Assembly: GCA_964493075.1 (NCBI GenBank)
Contig: CAZBNU010000178.1
Coordinates: 1 to 8,795, forward strand
DNA: 8,795 nt
Source: SLFT01 sp964493075
GTDB taxonomy: Bacteria; Hydrogenedentota; Hydrogenedentia; Hydrogenedentales; CAITNO01
Direction of reading: 5' to 3'
A program made the translations under genes and the position numbers. Positions 1 to 5,997 of this stretch are shown piece by piece; within the stretch, counting starts at the first letter, position 1, and every line of letters begins with the position of its first letter. The notes below the pieces were generated by a model. The model ran no database searches and was not told the DNA's origin. It worked only from the letters and a program-made list of their open reading frames with translations.

Positions 1-81
1 GTGAGGTATAAATACAGATTTCCTGATTCCGTCGAAAACAAATGGCGCTTTTTAGGGAACTGAAGAAAATAAACCGTAGCA

Positions 82-140
82 TGTCATTTCGGTTTTTTCT
101 TTTTGATAATAATCGGAAAGAAAAAGACCGAAATCCACAG
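82..140. repeat. Compact, degenerate inverted-repeat element related to the two larger copies
   Basis: The left arm at 86-104 and the right arm at 117-134 form a long imperfect inverted repeat around a loop of about 12 bases. The arms carry the same core as the larger elements at 148-287 and 5693-5833: ATT(C/T)CGG followed by a T-run and C. The flank GTCATT before the left arm (83-88) matches the outer flank of the right arm of the larger copies. The segment after the right arm (about 120-137) matches their left arm with about two differences. The element therefore appears to lie in the opposite orientation with most of the core missing. In RNA it would fold into an A/U-rich hairpin. Confidence 0.6.
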
Positions 141-147
141 GTCAAAG

Positions 148-287
148 GGAGGCCTATGCATAACGCCATAGATTCCGGTCTTTTTTGGGCTGGGTCGTAC
201 CAGTAAGGAAGTGTTTTAGCAGAGACGATTCTATACCAACAATAGCAGCAAAAAAACAACTGCCCGAAAAAAACGGAATGACGTCGT
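148..287 (+). repeat. Dispersed inverted-repeat element, copy 1
   Basis: The left end (148-192) matches 5693-5737 at 42 of 45 positions. The right end (261-287) matches 5807-5833 at 26 of 27. Within the element, the arm at about 172-190 (ATTCCGGTCTTTTTTGGGC) is the approximate reverse complement of 262-279. The pair could therefore form a long stem enclosing about 71 bases. That enclosed core has no clear similarity to the core of copy 2, although its length is nearly the same. It lies downstream of the hydC-like stop. It could be a small mobile (MITE-like) element, a structured RNA or a REP-like intergenic repeat. I see no encoded protein and no obvious target-site duplication. Confidence 0.75.
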
Positions 288-397
288 TGGCTTTTGCCCC
301 AAGACTAACAACATACAGTGGCATGAGGAATTCCGATAATATACCTTGGTTCGCTATCGGGATCAGTAAATCTGAAATGCGGTGCAGTGGATGTGCG

Positions 398-949
398 CTA
401 TTTGTTTTTCTTCTCTTCTTCCCAGAGTTTTACGTGCTTTTCAAGGAGGGCGGGCACCTGGTCAGGTGTCATGTCGCCGAATATTTTGTCTTCAATCATC
501 ACCACTGGCGCAAGACCGCAGGCACCCAGGCACCGTGTGGCTTCCAGTGAAAACATGCCGTCTGATGTTGTTTCGCCGTACTGTATGCCCAGTTCTTCTT
601 TGATACGCTCGGCAACCCGTTCTGCGCCCTTCACGTAGCATGCGGTTCCCAGACAGATGTTGATGACAAAGCGTCCACGTGGCTCGAGGCGGAAGAAATG
701 GTAGAAGGTTGCCACGCCAGTAACTTTTGCGGTGGGCACCTGCAACAGTTGCGCCACTGCGTCCAATTGGTCTTTTCCCAGGTATCCGAAATGTCCCTGC
801 ACTTTGTGAAGAACGCCGATAAGGTGGCTGTGTCGGTTTTCATCGGCAGCACAGGCTTCAATGTAGGCCACAATCTCCGGCGTGAGCGCTTCGGCACTTT
901 TTTTCCGCACTTCTTCACGGTTGTCAGTTTGTACAGCAGTATTCATCAT
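398..949 (-). CDS. hydC: NuoE-like [2Fe-2S] subunit of NAD-linked [FeFe]-hydrogenase (HydC/HndA type)
   Basis: This is a 183-residue soluble protein of the 24-kDa/NuoE thioredoxin-like family. It has a helical N-terminal half (about 20-90) and a thioredoxin-like [2Fe-2S] domain (about 92-175). The four cluster ligands are C99, C104, C140 and C144, spaced C-x4-C-x35-C-x3-C exactly as in NuoE. In HydABC/Hnd complexes this subunit sits against the NuoF-like flavoprotein and carries a [2Fe-2S] centre near the FMN. The start codon (949-947) overlaps the hydA stop in an ATGA junction, which indicates translational coupling. A GAGGA Shine-Dalgarno lies 5-6 bases upstream. A second ATG follows immediately, so the start could be one codon later. 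The C-terminus is lysine- and glutamate-rich. It is the last gene of the three-gene operon. A NuoE of complex I is the alternative, but the adjacent hydrogenase gene argues against that. Confidence 0.93.
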   Translation of the reverse strand: MMNTAVQTDNREEVRKKSAEALTPEIVAYIEACAADENRHSHLIGVLHKVQGHFGYLGKDQLDAVAQLLQVPTAKVTGVATFYHFFRLEPRGRFVINICLGTACYVKGAERVAERIKEELGIQYGETTSDGMFSLEATRCLGACGLAPVVMIEDKIFGDMTPDQVPALLEKHVKLWEEEKKNK

Positions 950-2718
950 CGTATTCCTCTTGGCAGCTTGGGTTCGTAATGGGTATGCAACAGTTGATGC
1001 GCCTTCTCGCCGCCGGGCTCACCGAGAAAGTCGTCATAGAGCCGCTGTATGGCGGGGTTATGATTGGAGCTGCGCAGTTTCTTTCCTTTGTCAATTTGAT
1101 AAAGTGCGGATGCACGTTTAGCCAGCAGGTCCTTGTCGAAAATATGATAGCCACGAGGCGGATAGGGCTGACCACCGCCGCCGATGCATCCCCCGGGACA
1201 TGCCATAATCTCAATGATATGGAATTCCTTTTCCTTGTTGACCACGGCGTCGAGCAGGTGCTTGGCGTTGGTAAGTCCGTTGGTGACGCCTACGCGCAGG
1301 GTCAAGTCGTCACTGATTTTCAACTCCCGCTCGCGCAAGCCTTCCACGGCGCGCACTTCAGTGAATTCCAGGGATTCCGGGGGTTTACCAGTAATCTTTT
1401 CGACGGCCATGCGCAATGCTGCTTCCATGACGCCGCCAGTGGTGCCGAAAATGTCGCCAGCGCCGGAGGATTCTCCCATCGGGCTATCGAATTCACCATC
1501 GGGAAGTTCGGCGAAGTTGATGCCATAGTTTTTAATCATCCAGATGAGTTCGCGGGTGGTGATAACGGCGTCTGTTTCGGGCGTGCCATCTTCAGCAAAA
1601 AACTCTTTGCGGCGCGATTCGTATTTTTTGGCAGTACAGGGCATGACCGCGACAACATAAATATCCTTGGGGTCAATCTTGTTTTCTTCGGCATACCAGG
1701 TTTTGAGCAGGGAGGACATCATGGACATGGGCGACCGGCAACTCGATGCATTCGGTATCAGTTCGGGGTAGAATTTTTCCAGGAAGTTCACCCAGCCCGG
1801 TGAGCAGCTGGTCAGCAGGGGCAGGGGCCCGCCCTGCTCGATTCTGTGGAGTAATTCGTTGGCCTCTTCCACAATGGTGAGATCGGCGGTGAAATTGGTG
1901 TCGAATACGCGATCAAAGCCGAGACGCCGCAGGGCCGTCACCAGTTTTCCCGTGCAGGGGGTGCCGGGTTCAAGGCCGAATCCTTCACCTACGGTGGCGC
2001 GTATGGCGGGGGCTGTCTGCACCACCACATGTTTTTTGGGGTCTGCCAGGGCGCGCCACACACTGTCTGTGAAGGTATGTTCGGTAATGGCGGCGGTGGG
2101 ACAGGCGTTGATGCACTGGCCGCACTGGATGCACACGGAGTCGTCCATGCGGCAGCCGTGGGCGGGTGCGACTTCGGTTGTAAAGCCCCGTCCCTGCTGG
2201 CTGAGATTGTAAACGCCCTGCACCTCGGCACAGGTTCGCACGCAACGTCCGCAGAGAATGCACTTTTCCTGGTTTCGGTTCACGGCAATGCTGTCTGTCT
2301 CAATGGGGAAACGCTTGCGCTCACCGTCAAAGATGCGCTCCCGCACACCGGTGGCATAGGCAATATTCTGCAGTTCGCAGTTGCCGTCGCGTTCACAGGT
2401 GAGGCAGGCGCGGGGATGGTTGTCCAGCAACAGTTCGACGATATCGCGGCGCGCCTGCTGGATTTCGGGGCTGTTGGTGCGCACGACCATGCCTTCCGTG
2501 GCTTTCACCGAACAGGAGGCCATGTAGAAGGGTACATCCTTGACTTCGACAATACAGACGCGGCATGAGCCCTGCATACTTAAATCGGGATGATAGCACA
2601 GTCGCGGAATGTGGATGCCCAGAGTCATTTCCGCCGCATCCATGATGGTGGTGCCCTCGGGCACGGACACTTTATTGTCGTCTATGGTGAGGGTAATCAT
2701 TTTTTTTGAACTCATCAT
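946..2718 (-). CDS. hydA: [FeFe]-hydrogenase catalytic subunit, NAD(P)-linked HydA/HndD type
   Basis: This 590-residue protein catalyses reversible H2 production or oxidation at an H-cluster. Domains in order: an N-terminal [2Fe-2S] ferredoxin-like domain (C41, C52, C55, C69); a His-Cys3 [4Fe-4S] site (H101, C105, C108, C114); a two-cluster [4Fe-4S] domain (C153, C156, C159, C163 and C196, C199, C202, C206); the H-cluster domain (about 230-520); and a C-terminal small-subunit-like tail ending near HTHYEPK. H-cluster motifs are L1 TSCSPGW (303-309), L2 MPCTAKKYE (359-367) and L3 MACPGGCIGGGGQP (505-518). E285 and E288 match the glutamates of the known proton path. L1 has Ser at 306 where the standard motif has the second Cys, a cubane ligand, and there is a Cys at 327. 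The protein lacks the extra C-terminal [2Fe-2S] domain of Thermotoga HydA. An AAAGG ribosome site precedes the first of two adjacent ATGs. There is no Tat signal, so it is cytoplasmic. Confidence 0.96.
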   Translation of the reverse strand: MMSSKKMITLTIDDNKVSVPEGTTIMDAAEMTLGIHIPRLCYHPDLSMQGSCRVCIVEVKDVPFYMASCSVKATEGMVVRTNSPEIQQARRDIVELLLDNHPRACLTCERDGNCELQNIAYATGVRERIFDGERKRFPIETDSIAVNRNQEKCILCGRCVRTCAEVQGVYNLSQQGRGFTTEVAPAHGCRMDDSVCIQCGQCINACPTAAITEHTFTDSVWRALADPKKHVVVQTAPAIRATVGEGFGLEPGTPCTGKLVTALRRLGFDRVFDTNFTADLTIVEEANELLHRIEQGGPLPLLTSCSPGWVNFLEKFYPELIPNASSCRSPMSMMSSLLKTWYAEENKIDPKDIYVVAVMPCTAKKYESRRKEFFAEDGTPETDAVITTRELIWMIKNYGINFAELPDGEFDSPMGESSGAGDIFGTTGGVMEAALRMAVEKITGKPPESLEFTEVRAVEGLRERELKISDDLTLRVGVTNGLTNAKHLLDAVVNKEKEFHIIEIMACPGGCIGGGGQPYPPRGYHIFDKDLLAKRASALYQIDKGKKLRSSNHNPAIQRLYDDFLGEPGGEKAHQLLHTHYEPKLPRGIR

Positions 2719-2766
2719 TTAATACCTTTACGGCGTCAACGCATAAAAACGAAGACGTACTGTTTG

Positions 2767-4947
2767 CTACTGCCTGGCTACCGCGTCGAAACGGCACACT
2801 TCAAAACAACGTCCGCACTTGATGCATTCTTCCTGGTGGATGAGGTGGGGCGCCTTGCGCTCGCCGGAAATACAACCCACGGGACAGTTGCGGGCGCACA
2901 TGGTGCAGCCGACACATTTATCGGACACGATTTCATAATGGACGAGGGCCCTGCATTTGTGGGAGGGGCACTTTTTGTCCACCACATGGGCTTCATATTC
3001 ATCGCGGAATCGGCGTAGTGTACTCAACACAGGGTTGGGAGCGGCACGCCCGAGACCGCACAGAGATGTTTTCTGCACCAGCGCGGCAAGCCGCTCCAGT
3101 TTGTCCAAGTCTTCCGGGACGCCATTGCCTTCTGTAATCCGTTCGAGGATTTCCAGCATACGCTTGGTGCCTTCGCGACAGGGGGTGCATTTTCCGCAGG
3201 ACTCATCCTGGCAGAAGGCCATGAAAAACTTGGCCACGTCCACCATGCAGTCGTCTTCATCGAGTACGATCATGCCGCCGCTGCCCATAATGGAGCCCAG
3301 TTTACCGAGGGTATCGAAATCGATGGGCGTATCAATAAGGTCAGCAGGGATCATGCCGCCTGCAGGCCCGCCCGTTTGAATCGCTTTGAGTTTTTTTCCA
3401 TCGGGCACGCCGCCGCCAATATCATTCACCACTTCGCGCAGGGTCATGCCCATGGGCGCTTCGACCAGACCGGTGTGGCACACCTTTCCGGCAAGGGCGA
3501 ATACCTTGGTGCCGCCGCTGTTGGCGGAGCCGACGGAACGAAACCAGTCGCTGCCGTAAACCATGATAGCGGGTACATTGGCGAAAGTCTCGACATTATT
3601 GATGACGGTGGGTTTGCCCCAGAGACCGCTGTCTGTGGGGAAAGGCGGACGGATGCGCGGCTGGCCCCGCTCCCCTTCTATGGAGTGAATCAGGGCGGTT
3701 TCTTCGCCGCATACAAAGGCGCCCGCGCCGAGCCGCACCTCGAGGTCCATGGAGAAGTCGCTGCCGAGGATGTTTTTCCCGAGGAGGCCGTTCTTGCGGC
3801 ATTCGCCCAACGCGTGTTCGATGCGCTGAATGGCCAGGGGGTATTCGGCGCGCACATAGAAGAAGCCACGGGATGCGCCTGTGGCGAAGCCGCCTATGAT
3901 CATGCCTTCGATGACGCTGAAGGGGTCTGACTCCAACATGCTGCGGTCCATAAACGCGCCCGGGTCGCCTTCATCGGCGTTACAGATGATGTAGCGCGTG
4001 GTTTCCGTATTCCTTCGCGCTGCGGCCCATTTGAGACCTGTGGGATAGCCACCGCCGCCACGTCCACGCAGTTTTGATTCTGTAATTTCATGCACCACTT
4101 TATCCGGGTCGCCCGCGGCGAGGGCTGAGGCAAGCGCCTTGAAGCCGTTATAGCGCATGTATTCATGCAGACTCTCGGGATTGATCACGCCGGCGTTTCG
4201 CAGGGCAATCCGGTTCTGGCGATTGAAAAACGCCACGTCACCGTACAAATCGAAATAACGCTTGCTGATGAAGTCATCCTTCGAAACGATACGATCAACA
4301 AGCTTGCCGCCAGCAAGATGTTCCTGCACAATCTGCTTGATGTCGTCGCGACCGGCCACAAAGTAAACGGCGTTTTCGGGACGCACCATGACGCATACGG
4401 CACCGGGAGATGGGGATTTGCTGCAGAATCCAAGGCCGCTCGCTTTGGACACATCAACCTGAACTTCGTCCAGTCCTGCGGCCTTTATTTCTTCGCGAAA
4501 AACCTTTTCAGTATCCCCGTCAATACAGGCGTGGCATTTTCGGGCAGCGCAAATAATCAGCTGTCTTTTTGCGGGCTGTCCCTGCGCATCGAGCACATAT
4601 TCTTCGACCCGCTCGCCCCCGAGCACATGTTGTGTGAAAATTTCGTGGGCGGAATCGCGGTTAACGCGCTGGTACTTTACCGGCATCTCGCCTGGACGCA
4701 ACACGCCCACAATGGGTTCGCGACTGCACCGACCTGTGCAGCCTACGCGATGCAACACGATATCGCTGCGGCCTGATGCTTTGATATTGCGTTCAAATTC
4801 GCGCCAGACATCAGGAGCGCCAGCGGCATTCTCGCAGGTAGCGGAACCCACCTGGATGATTACGGCCGTGTTTTTTTTCGCTTCGCTAATCCGGTCAGCG
4901 GCGGCTTGTGCAAGTTGCTCGTAATTTTTAAGGATAGATTCATTCAT
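2767..4947 (-). CDS. hydB: NuoF-like NAD(H)-binding flavoprotein subunit of [FeFe]-hydrogenase (HydB type) with a doubled N-terminal thioredoxin-like domain
   Basis: This 726-residue protein exchanges electrons with NAD(H) through FMN and passes them to HydA, and possibly to ferredoxin. Residues about 27-118 form a thioredoxin-like ferredoxin domain (C38, C70, C74). Residues about 128-221 form a second one (C133, C138, C141, C175, C185). The NuoF core follows: GRGGGGYPTGLKW (295-307), NADEGDPGAF (323-332) and GAGAFVCGEETAL (407-419) for FMN and NADH, then the [4Fe-4S] site SCGKCTPCREG (583-593) with C630. C660 and C665 (CPSHKC) lie before a 2x[4Fe-4S] ferredoxin tail (C678/681/684/688 and C708/711/714/718). 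The CPSxxC pair plus ferredoxin tail is as in Thermotoga HydB, a bifurcating subunit. The protein is about 100 residues longer than that homologue, explained by the second thioredoxin-like domain. It is the first operon gene, 48 bases before hydA. A GGAG lies 13 bases before the ATG, a rather long spacing. An HndC label is equally reasonable. Confidence 0.95.
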   Translation of the reverse strand: MNESILKNYEQLAQAAADRISEAKKNTAVIIQVGSATCENAAGAPDVWREFERNIKASGRSDIVLHRVGCTGRCSREPIVGVLRPGEMPVKYQRVNRDSAHEIFTQHVLGGERVEEYVLDAQGQPAKRQLIICAARKCHACIDGDTEKVFREEIKAAGLDEVQVDVSKASGLGFCSKSPSPGAVCVMVRPENAVYFVAGRDDIKQIVQEHLAGGKLVDRIVSKDDFISKRYFDLYGDVAFFNRQNRIALRNAGVINPESLHEYMRYNGFKALASALAAGDPDKVVHEITESKLRGRGGGGYPTGLKWAAARRNTETTRYIICNADEGDPGAFMDRSMLESDPFSVIEGMIIGGFATGASRGFFYVRAEYPLAIQRIEHALGECRKNGLLGKNILGSDFSMDLEVRLGAGAFVCGEETALIHSIEGERGQPRIRPPFPTDSGLWGKPTVINNVETFANVPAIMVYGSDWFRSVGSANSGGTKVFALAGKVCHTGLVEAPMGMTLREVVNDIGGGVPDGKKLKAIQTGGPAGGMIPADLIDTPIDFDTLGKLGSIMGSGGMIVLDEDDCMVDVAKFFMAFCQDESCGKCTPCREGTKRMLEILERITEGNGVPEDLDKLERLAALVQKTSLCGLGRAAPNPVLSTLRRFRDEYEAHVVDKKCPSHKCRALVHYEIVSDKCVGCTMCARNCPVGCISGERKAPHLIHQEECIKCGRCFEVCRFDAVARQ

Positions 4948-5072
4948 GGGATAGATGGTTCTCCGAGCCCTTATGCAAAGGGGCCGCTGGTCAGAAGGAC
5001 GCTGGGGACATCGATTGCAGGGCTTGTATTAAGGGTGTATTTGTGAACCGTGAAACTGTCGAAGGTAGGGTT

Positions 5073-5101
5073 ATTATACCGAATTGTTCGTCGCGAATAA
5101 A
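5073..5101 (-). promoter_or_regulatory. Candidate promoter for the hydBAC operon
   Basis: Read on the minus strand, 5078-5073 is a perfect TATAAT -10 box. The hexamer 17 bases upstream (5101-5096, TTTATT) is a poor -35 element. The start of transcription would fall near 5066, giving an untranslated leader of roughly 120 bases before the hydB start codon. The -10 match is convincing but the -35 is weak, so an activator or an alternative sigma factor is possible. Confidence 0.4.
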
Positions 5102-5211
5102 ATTTACACGGTTACTTTTTTTAACTCCCGTTTTTGTTTGAGAACCGCAAGGATGGCAAGCGAAAGGGCCATGCACCCTGAATGGGATATTGCTGTTTTA
5201 CGGTCTGAAGC

Positions 5212-5241
5212 TTGCATTCTAACGTGCCTGTGCTGTATAAA
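5212..5241 (+). promoter_or_regulatory. Candidate promoter for the acyl-CoA-binding protein gene
   Basis: TTGCAT at 5212-5217 and TATAAA at 5236-5241 are separated by 18 bases, close to a sigma-70 type promoter. They lie about 65-95 bases before the start codon. A CTGTAT/ATACAG inverted repeat (5233-5238 and 5245-5250) straddles the -10 box and could be an operator or chance. Confidence 0.4.
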
Positions 5242-5307
5242 ATGATACAGGATTATGTGTATTTTCTTGTGTAGTGAATAAAAACAAAAGGAGAGGAGAT
5301 CTGTATC

Positions 5308-5580
5308 ATGTCCGAGGATTTAACAGCAAGATTTAAACAGGCGAGCACGGACGTAACCGAGTTATCCGAAGCGCCGGACAATGTGGCGAAGTTGAAACTT
5401 TATGCCCTTTACAAACAGGCTTCGACGGGTGATTGCACGGGAAGCCGTCCTGGAATGATGGACTTTGTGGGTCGCGCCAAGTATGATGCGTGGAAAGAAC
5501 TTGAAGGGAAGACGCAGGACGAGGCGAAACAGATGTACATTGACTTCGTTGAAGAATTGAAAGCTGCGGACGCCAAGTAA
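5308..5580 (+). CDS. Acyl-CoA-binding protein (ACBP family)
   Basis: This 90-residue cytosolic four-helix protein should bind and buffer long-chain acyl-CoA thioesters, protecting them and delivering them to lipid synthesis or beta-oxidation enzymes. It is the normal length for a single ACBP domain. Family motifs are clear: LYALYKQAS (31-39) and KYDAWKELEGK (58-68), followed by YIDFVEEL (77-84). Residues Y32, Y35, K36, K58 and Y77 match the acyl-CoA contact residues of animal ACBP (Y28, Y31, K32, K54, Y73) at a constant offset of 4. A strong AGGAGAGGAGA ribosome site lies 6-10 bases before the ATG, and no signal peptide is present. It has its own candidate promoter and a strong terminator, so it is probably monocistronic and divergent from the hydrogenase operon. 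ACBPs are widespread in eukaryotes and patchy in bacteria, so ancient transfer is possible but not shown here. Confidence 0.95.
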   Translation: MSEDLTARFKQASTDVTELSEAPDNVAKLKLYALYKQASTGDCTGSRPGMMDFVGRAKYDAWKELEGKTQDEAKQMYIDFVEELKAADAK

Positions 5581-5606
5581 CCGTATTTCGATATTTCGGA
5601 TCCAGA

Positions 5607-5650
5607 AGTGCGCTGAAGCCCCTTGAAAGGCTCTCAGCGCGCTTTTTTTT
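5607..5650 (+). terminator. Intrinsic terminator of the acyl-CoA-binding protein gene
   Basis: The stem AGTGCGCTGAAGCC (5607-5620) pairs with GGCTCTCAGCGCGCT (5629-5643), with one bulged base and one G-T pair. It closes an 8-base loop and is followed directly by a run of eight T (5643-5650). It lies 26 bases after the stop codon. This is a textbook rho-independent terminator. Confidence 0.9.
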
Positions 5651-5692
5651 GTATTCAGGCAATGGGGGTGGTTGTTGTCCCAACTCGCCAAT

Positions 5693-5833
5693 GGAGGCGT
5701 ATGCATGACGCCATAGATTCCGGTCTTTTTCGGGCTGATTACTTTCGTAAAGAAGGCGATAACGAGTAGATGTAGTTTTATGCACGAAGCGCCACATTTG
5801 CATAGTTGCCCGAAAAAACCGGAATGACGTCGT
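5693..5833 (+). repeat. Dispersed inverted-repeat element, copy 2
   Basis: The ends match copy 1 (148-287) almost perfectly: 42/45 on the left and 26/27 on the right. The roughly 70-base cores between them do not align convincingly. The inner arms ATTCCGGTCTTTTTCGGGC (5717-5735) and GCCCGAAAAAACCGGAAT (5808-5825) are reverse complements apart from one base of T-run length and one substitution, so the element can form a long stem. The left end also holds a small palindrome, GGCGT-atgcatg-ACGCC (5696-5712), which is imperfect in copy 1. The element sits between the acyl-CoA-binding protein terminator and the surface protein gene. Confidence 0.75.
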
Positions 5834-5843
5834 GGGGGCTTAC

Positions 5844-5901
5844 TCTTCTGAAATTATTCTGGGTTTTGGATAAAGCCCTCATTAAAATACTTTTCAGAAG
5901 A
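5844..5901. repeat. Perfect 10-bp inverted repeat with a 38-base spacer
   Basis: TCTTCTGAAA (5844-5853) and TTTCAGAAGA (5892-5901) are exact reverse complements. The spacer contains a second weak pairing, GGGTTT with AAAGCCC. It lies downstream of the surface protein gene, between that gene's terminator and repeat copy 2. There is no T-run, so it is not an obvious terminator. Its function is unknown. Confidence 0.45.
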
Positions 5902-5928
5902 TGGATATGTAGGTTGCGGCTCCAACGG

Positions 5929-5963
5929 AAAAGGCCGCAGGTTCCTTTCAGAACCTGCGGCCT
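5929..5963 (-). terminator. Intrinsic terminator of the surface repeat protein gene
   Basis: A perfect 13-bp stem (AGGCCGCAGGTTC at 5932-5944 with GAACCTGCGGCCT at 5951-5963) closes a 6-base loop. On the minus strand it is followed by a short TTTT tract, including the closing base. It lies about 35 bases after the stop codon of the leftward gene. The stem is very strong and the T-tract short. Confidence 0.8.
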
Positions 5964-5997
5964 GTATTCTTAAGTCAGTGGGCCGATGCCCGGCTGT

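Larger units (their letters stand above)
1..397. other. Non-coding region downstream of the hydrogenase operon
   Basis: This stretch follows the stop codon of the hydC-like gene, which is transcribed leftwards. I see no convincing gene in it: the open frames that cross it have no recognisable protein features and overlap the hydC-like gene antisense. It contains two inverted-repeat elements, described separately. Bases 1-80 show nothing recognisable. No classical GC-rich hairpin with a T-run was found directly after hydC. The T-rich inverted-repeat arms are therefore the only candidates for ending the operon transcript, and that role is an inference. Confidence 0.6.
4948..5307. other. Divergent intergenic region between the hydrogenase operon and the acyl-CoA-binding protein gene
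   Basis: This 360-base region is AT-richer than the flanking genes and should contain the control signals for both divergent transcription units. Candidate promoters are listed separately. A weak hairpin at about 4967-4984 (GCCCTT/AAGGGGC arms around ATGCA) lies directly beside the GGAG of hydB on the leftward transcript. I found no clear palindromic operator. In particular, no Rex-type TTGTGAA/TTCACAA pair is present, although half-site-like GTGAA repeats occur at 5043-5047 and 5050-5054. A short minus-strand open frame at 4991-5176 has no recognisable features and is probably not a gene. Confidence 0.55.

Noticed and set aside
148..287. Repeat copy 1 as an integron attC site
   Set aside because: The inverted ends look superficially similar, but the conserved 7-base attC core sites (RYYYAAC/GTTRRRY) are absent and there is no integrase or cassette array.
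185..550. Plus-strand open frame of 121 codons near the left edge
   Set aside because: It runs through repeat copy 1 and antisense into the hydC-like gene. It has no family signature and no good ribosome site.
979..1803. Plus-strand open frame of 274 codons opposite hydA
   Set aside because: It is the antisense shadow of the H-cluster domain, whose minus-strand frame is beyond doubt.
398..4947. The three-gene cluster as part of respiratory complex I (nuoE-nuoF-nuoG)
   Set aside because: The 590-residue protein has H-cluster L1, L2 and L3 motifs in place of a NuoG C-terminal domain, and HydB has a ferredoxin-like tail not found in NuoF. No other nuo genes are present.
5041..5055. Possible Rex (NADH-sensing) operator upstream of hydB, from a TTGTGAA-like sequence
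   Set aside because: The second half is a direct repeat (GTGAA..GTGAA), not the inverted TTCACAA required for a Rex site.
4991..5176. Possible small minus-strand gene of 61 codons between the hydrogenase operon and ACBP
   Set aside because: No ribosome site or family features were seen, and it overlaps the candidate operon promoter.
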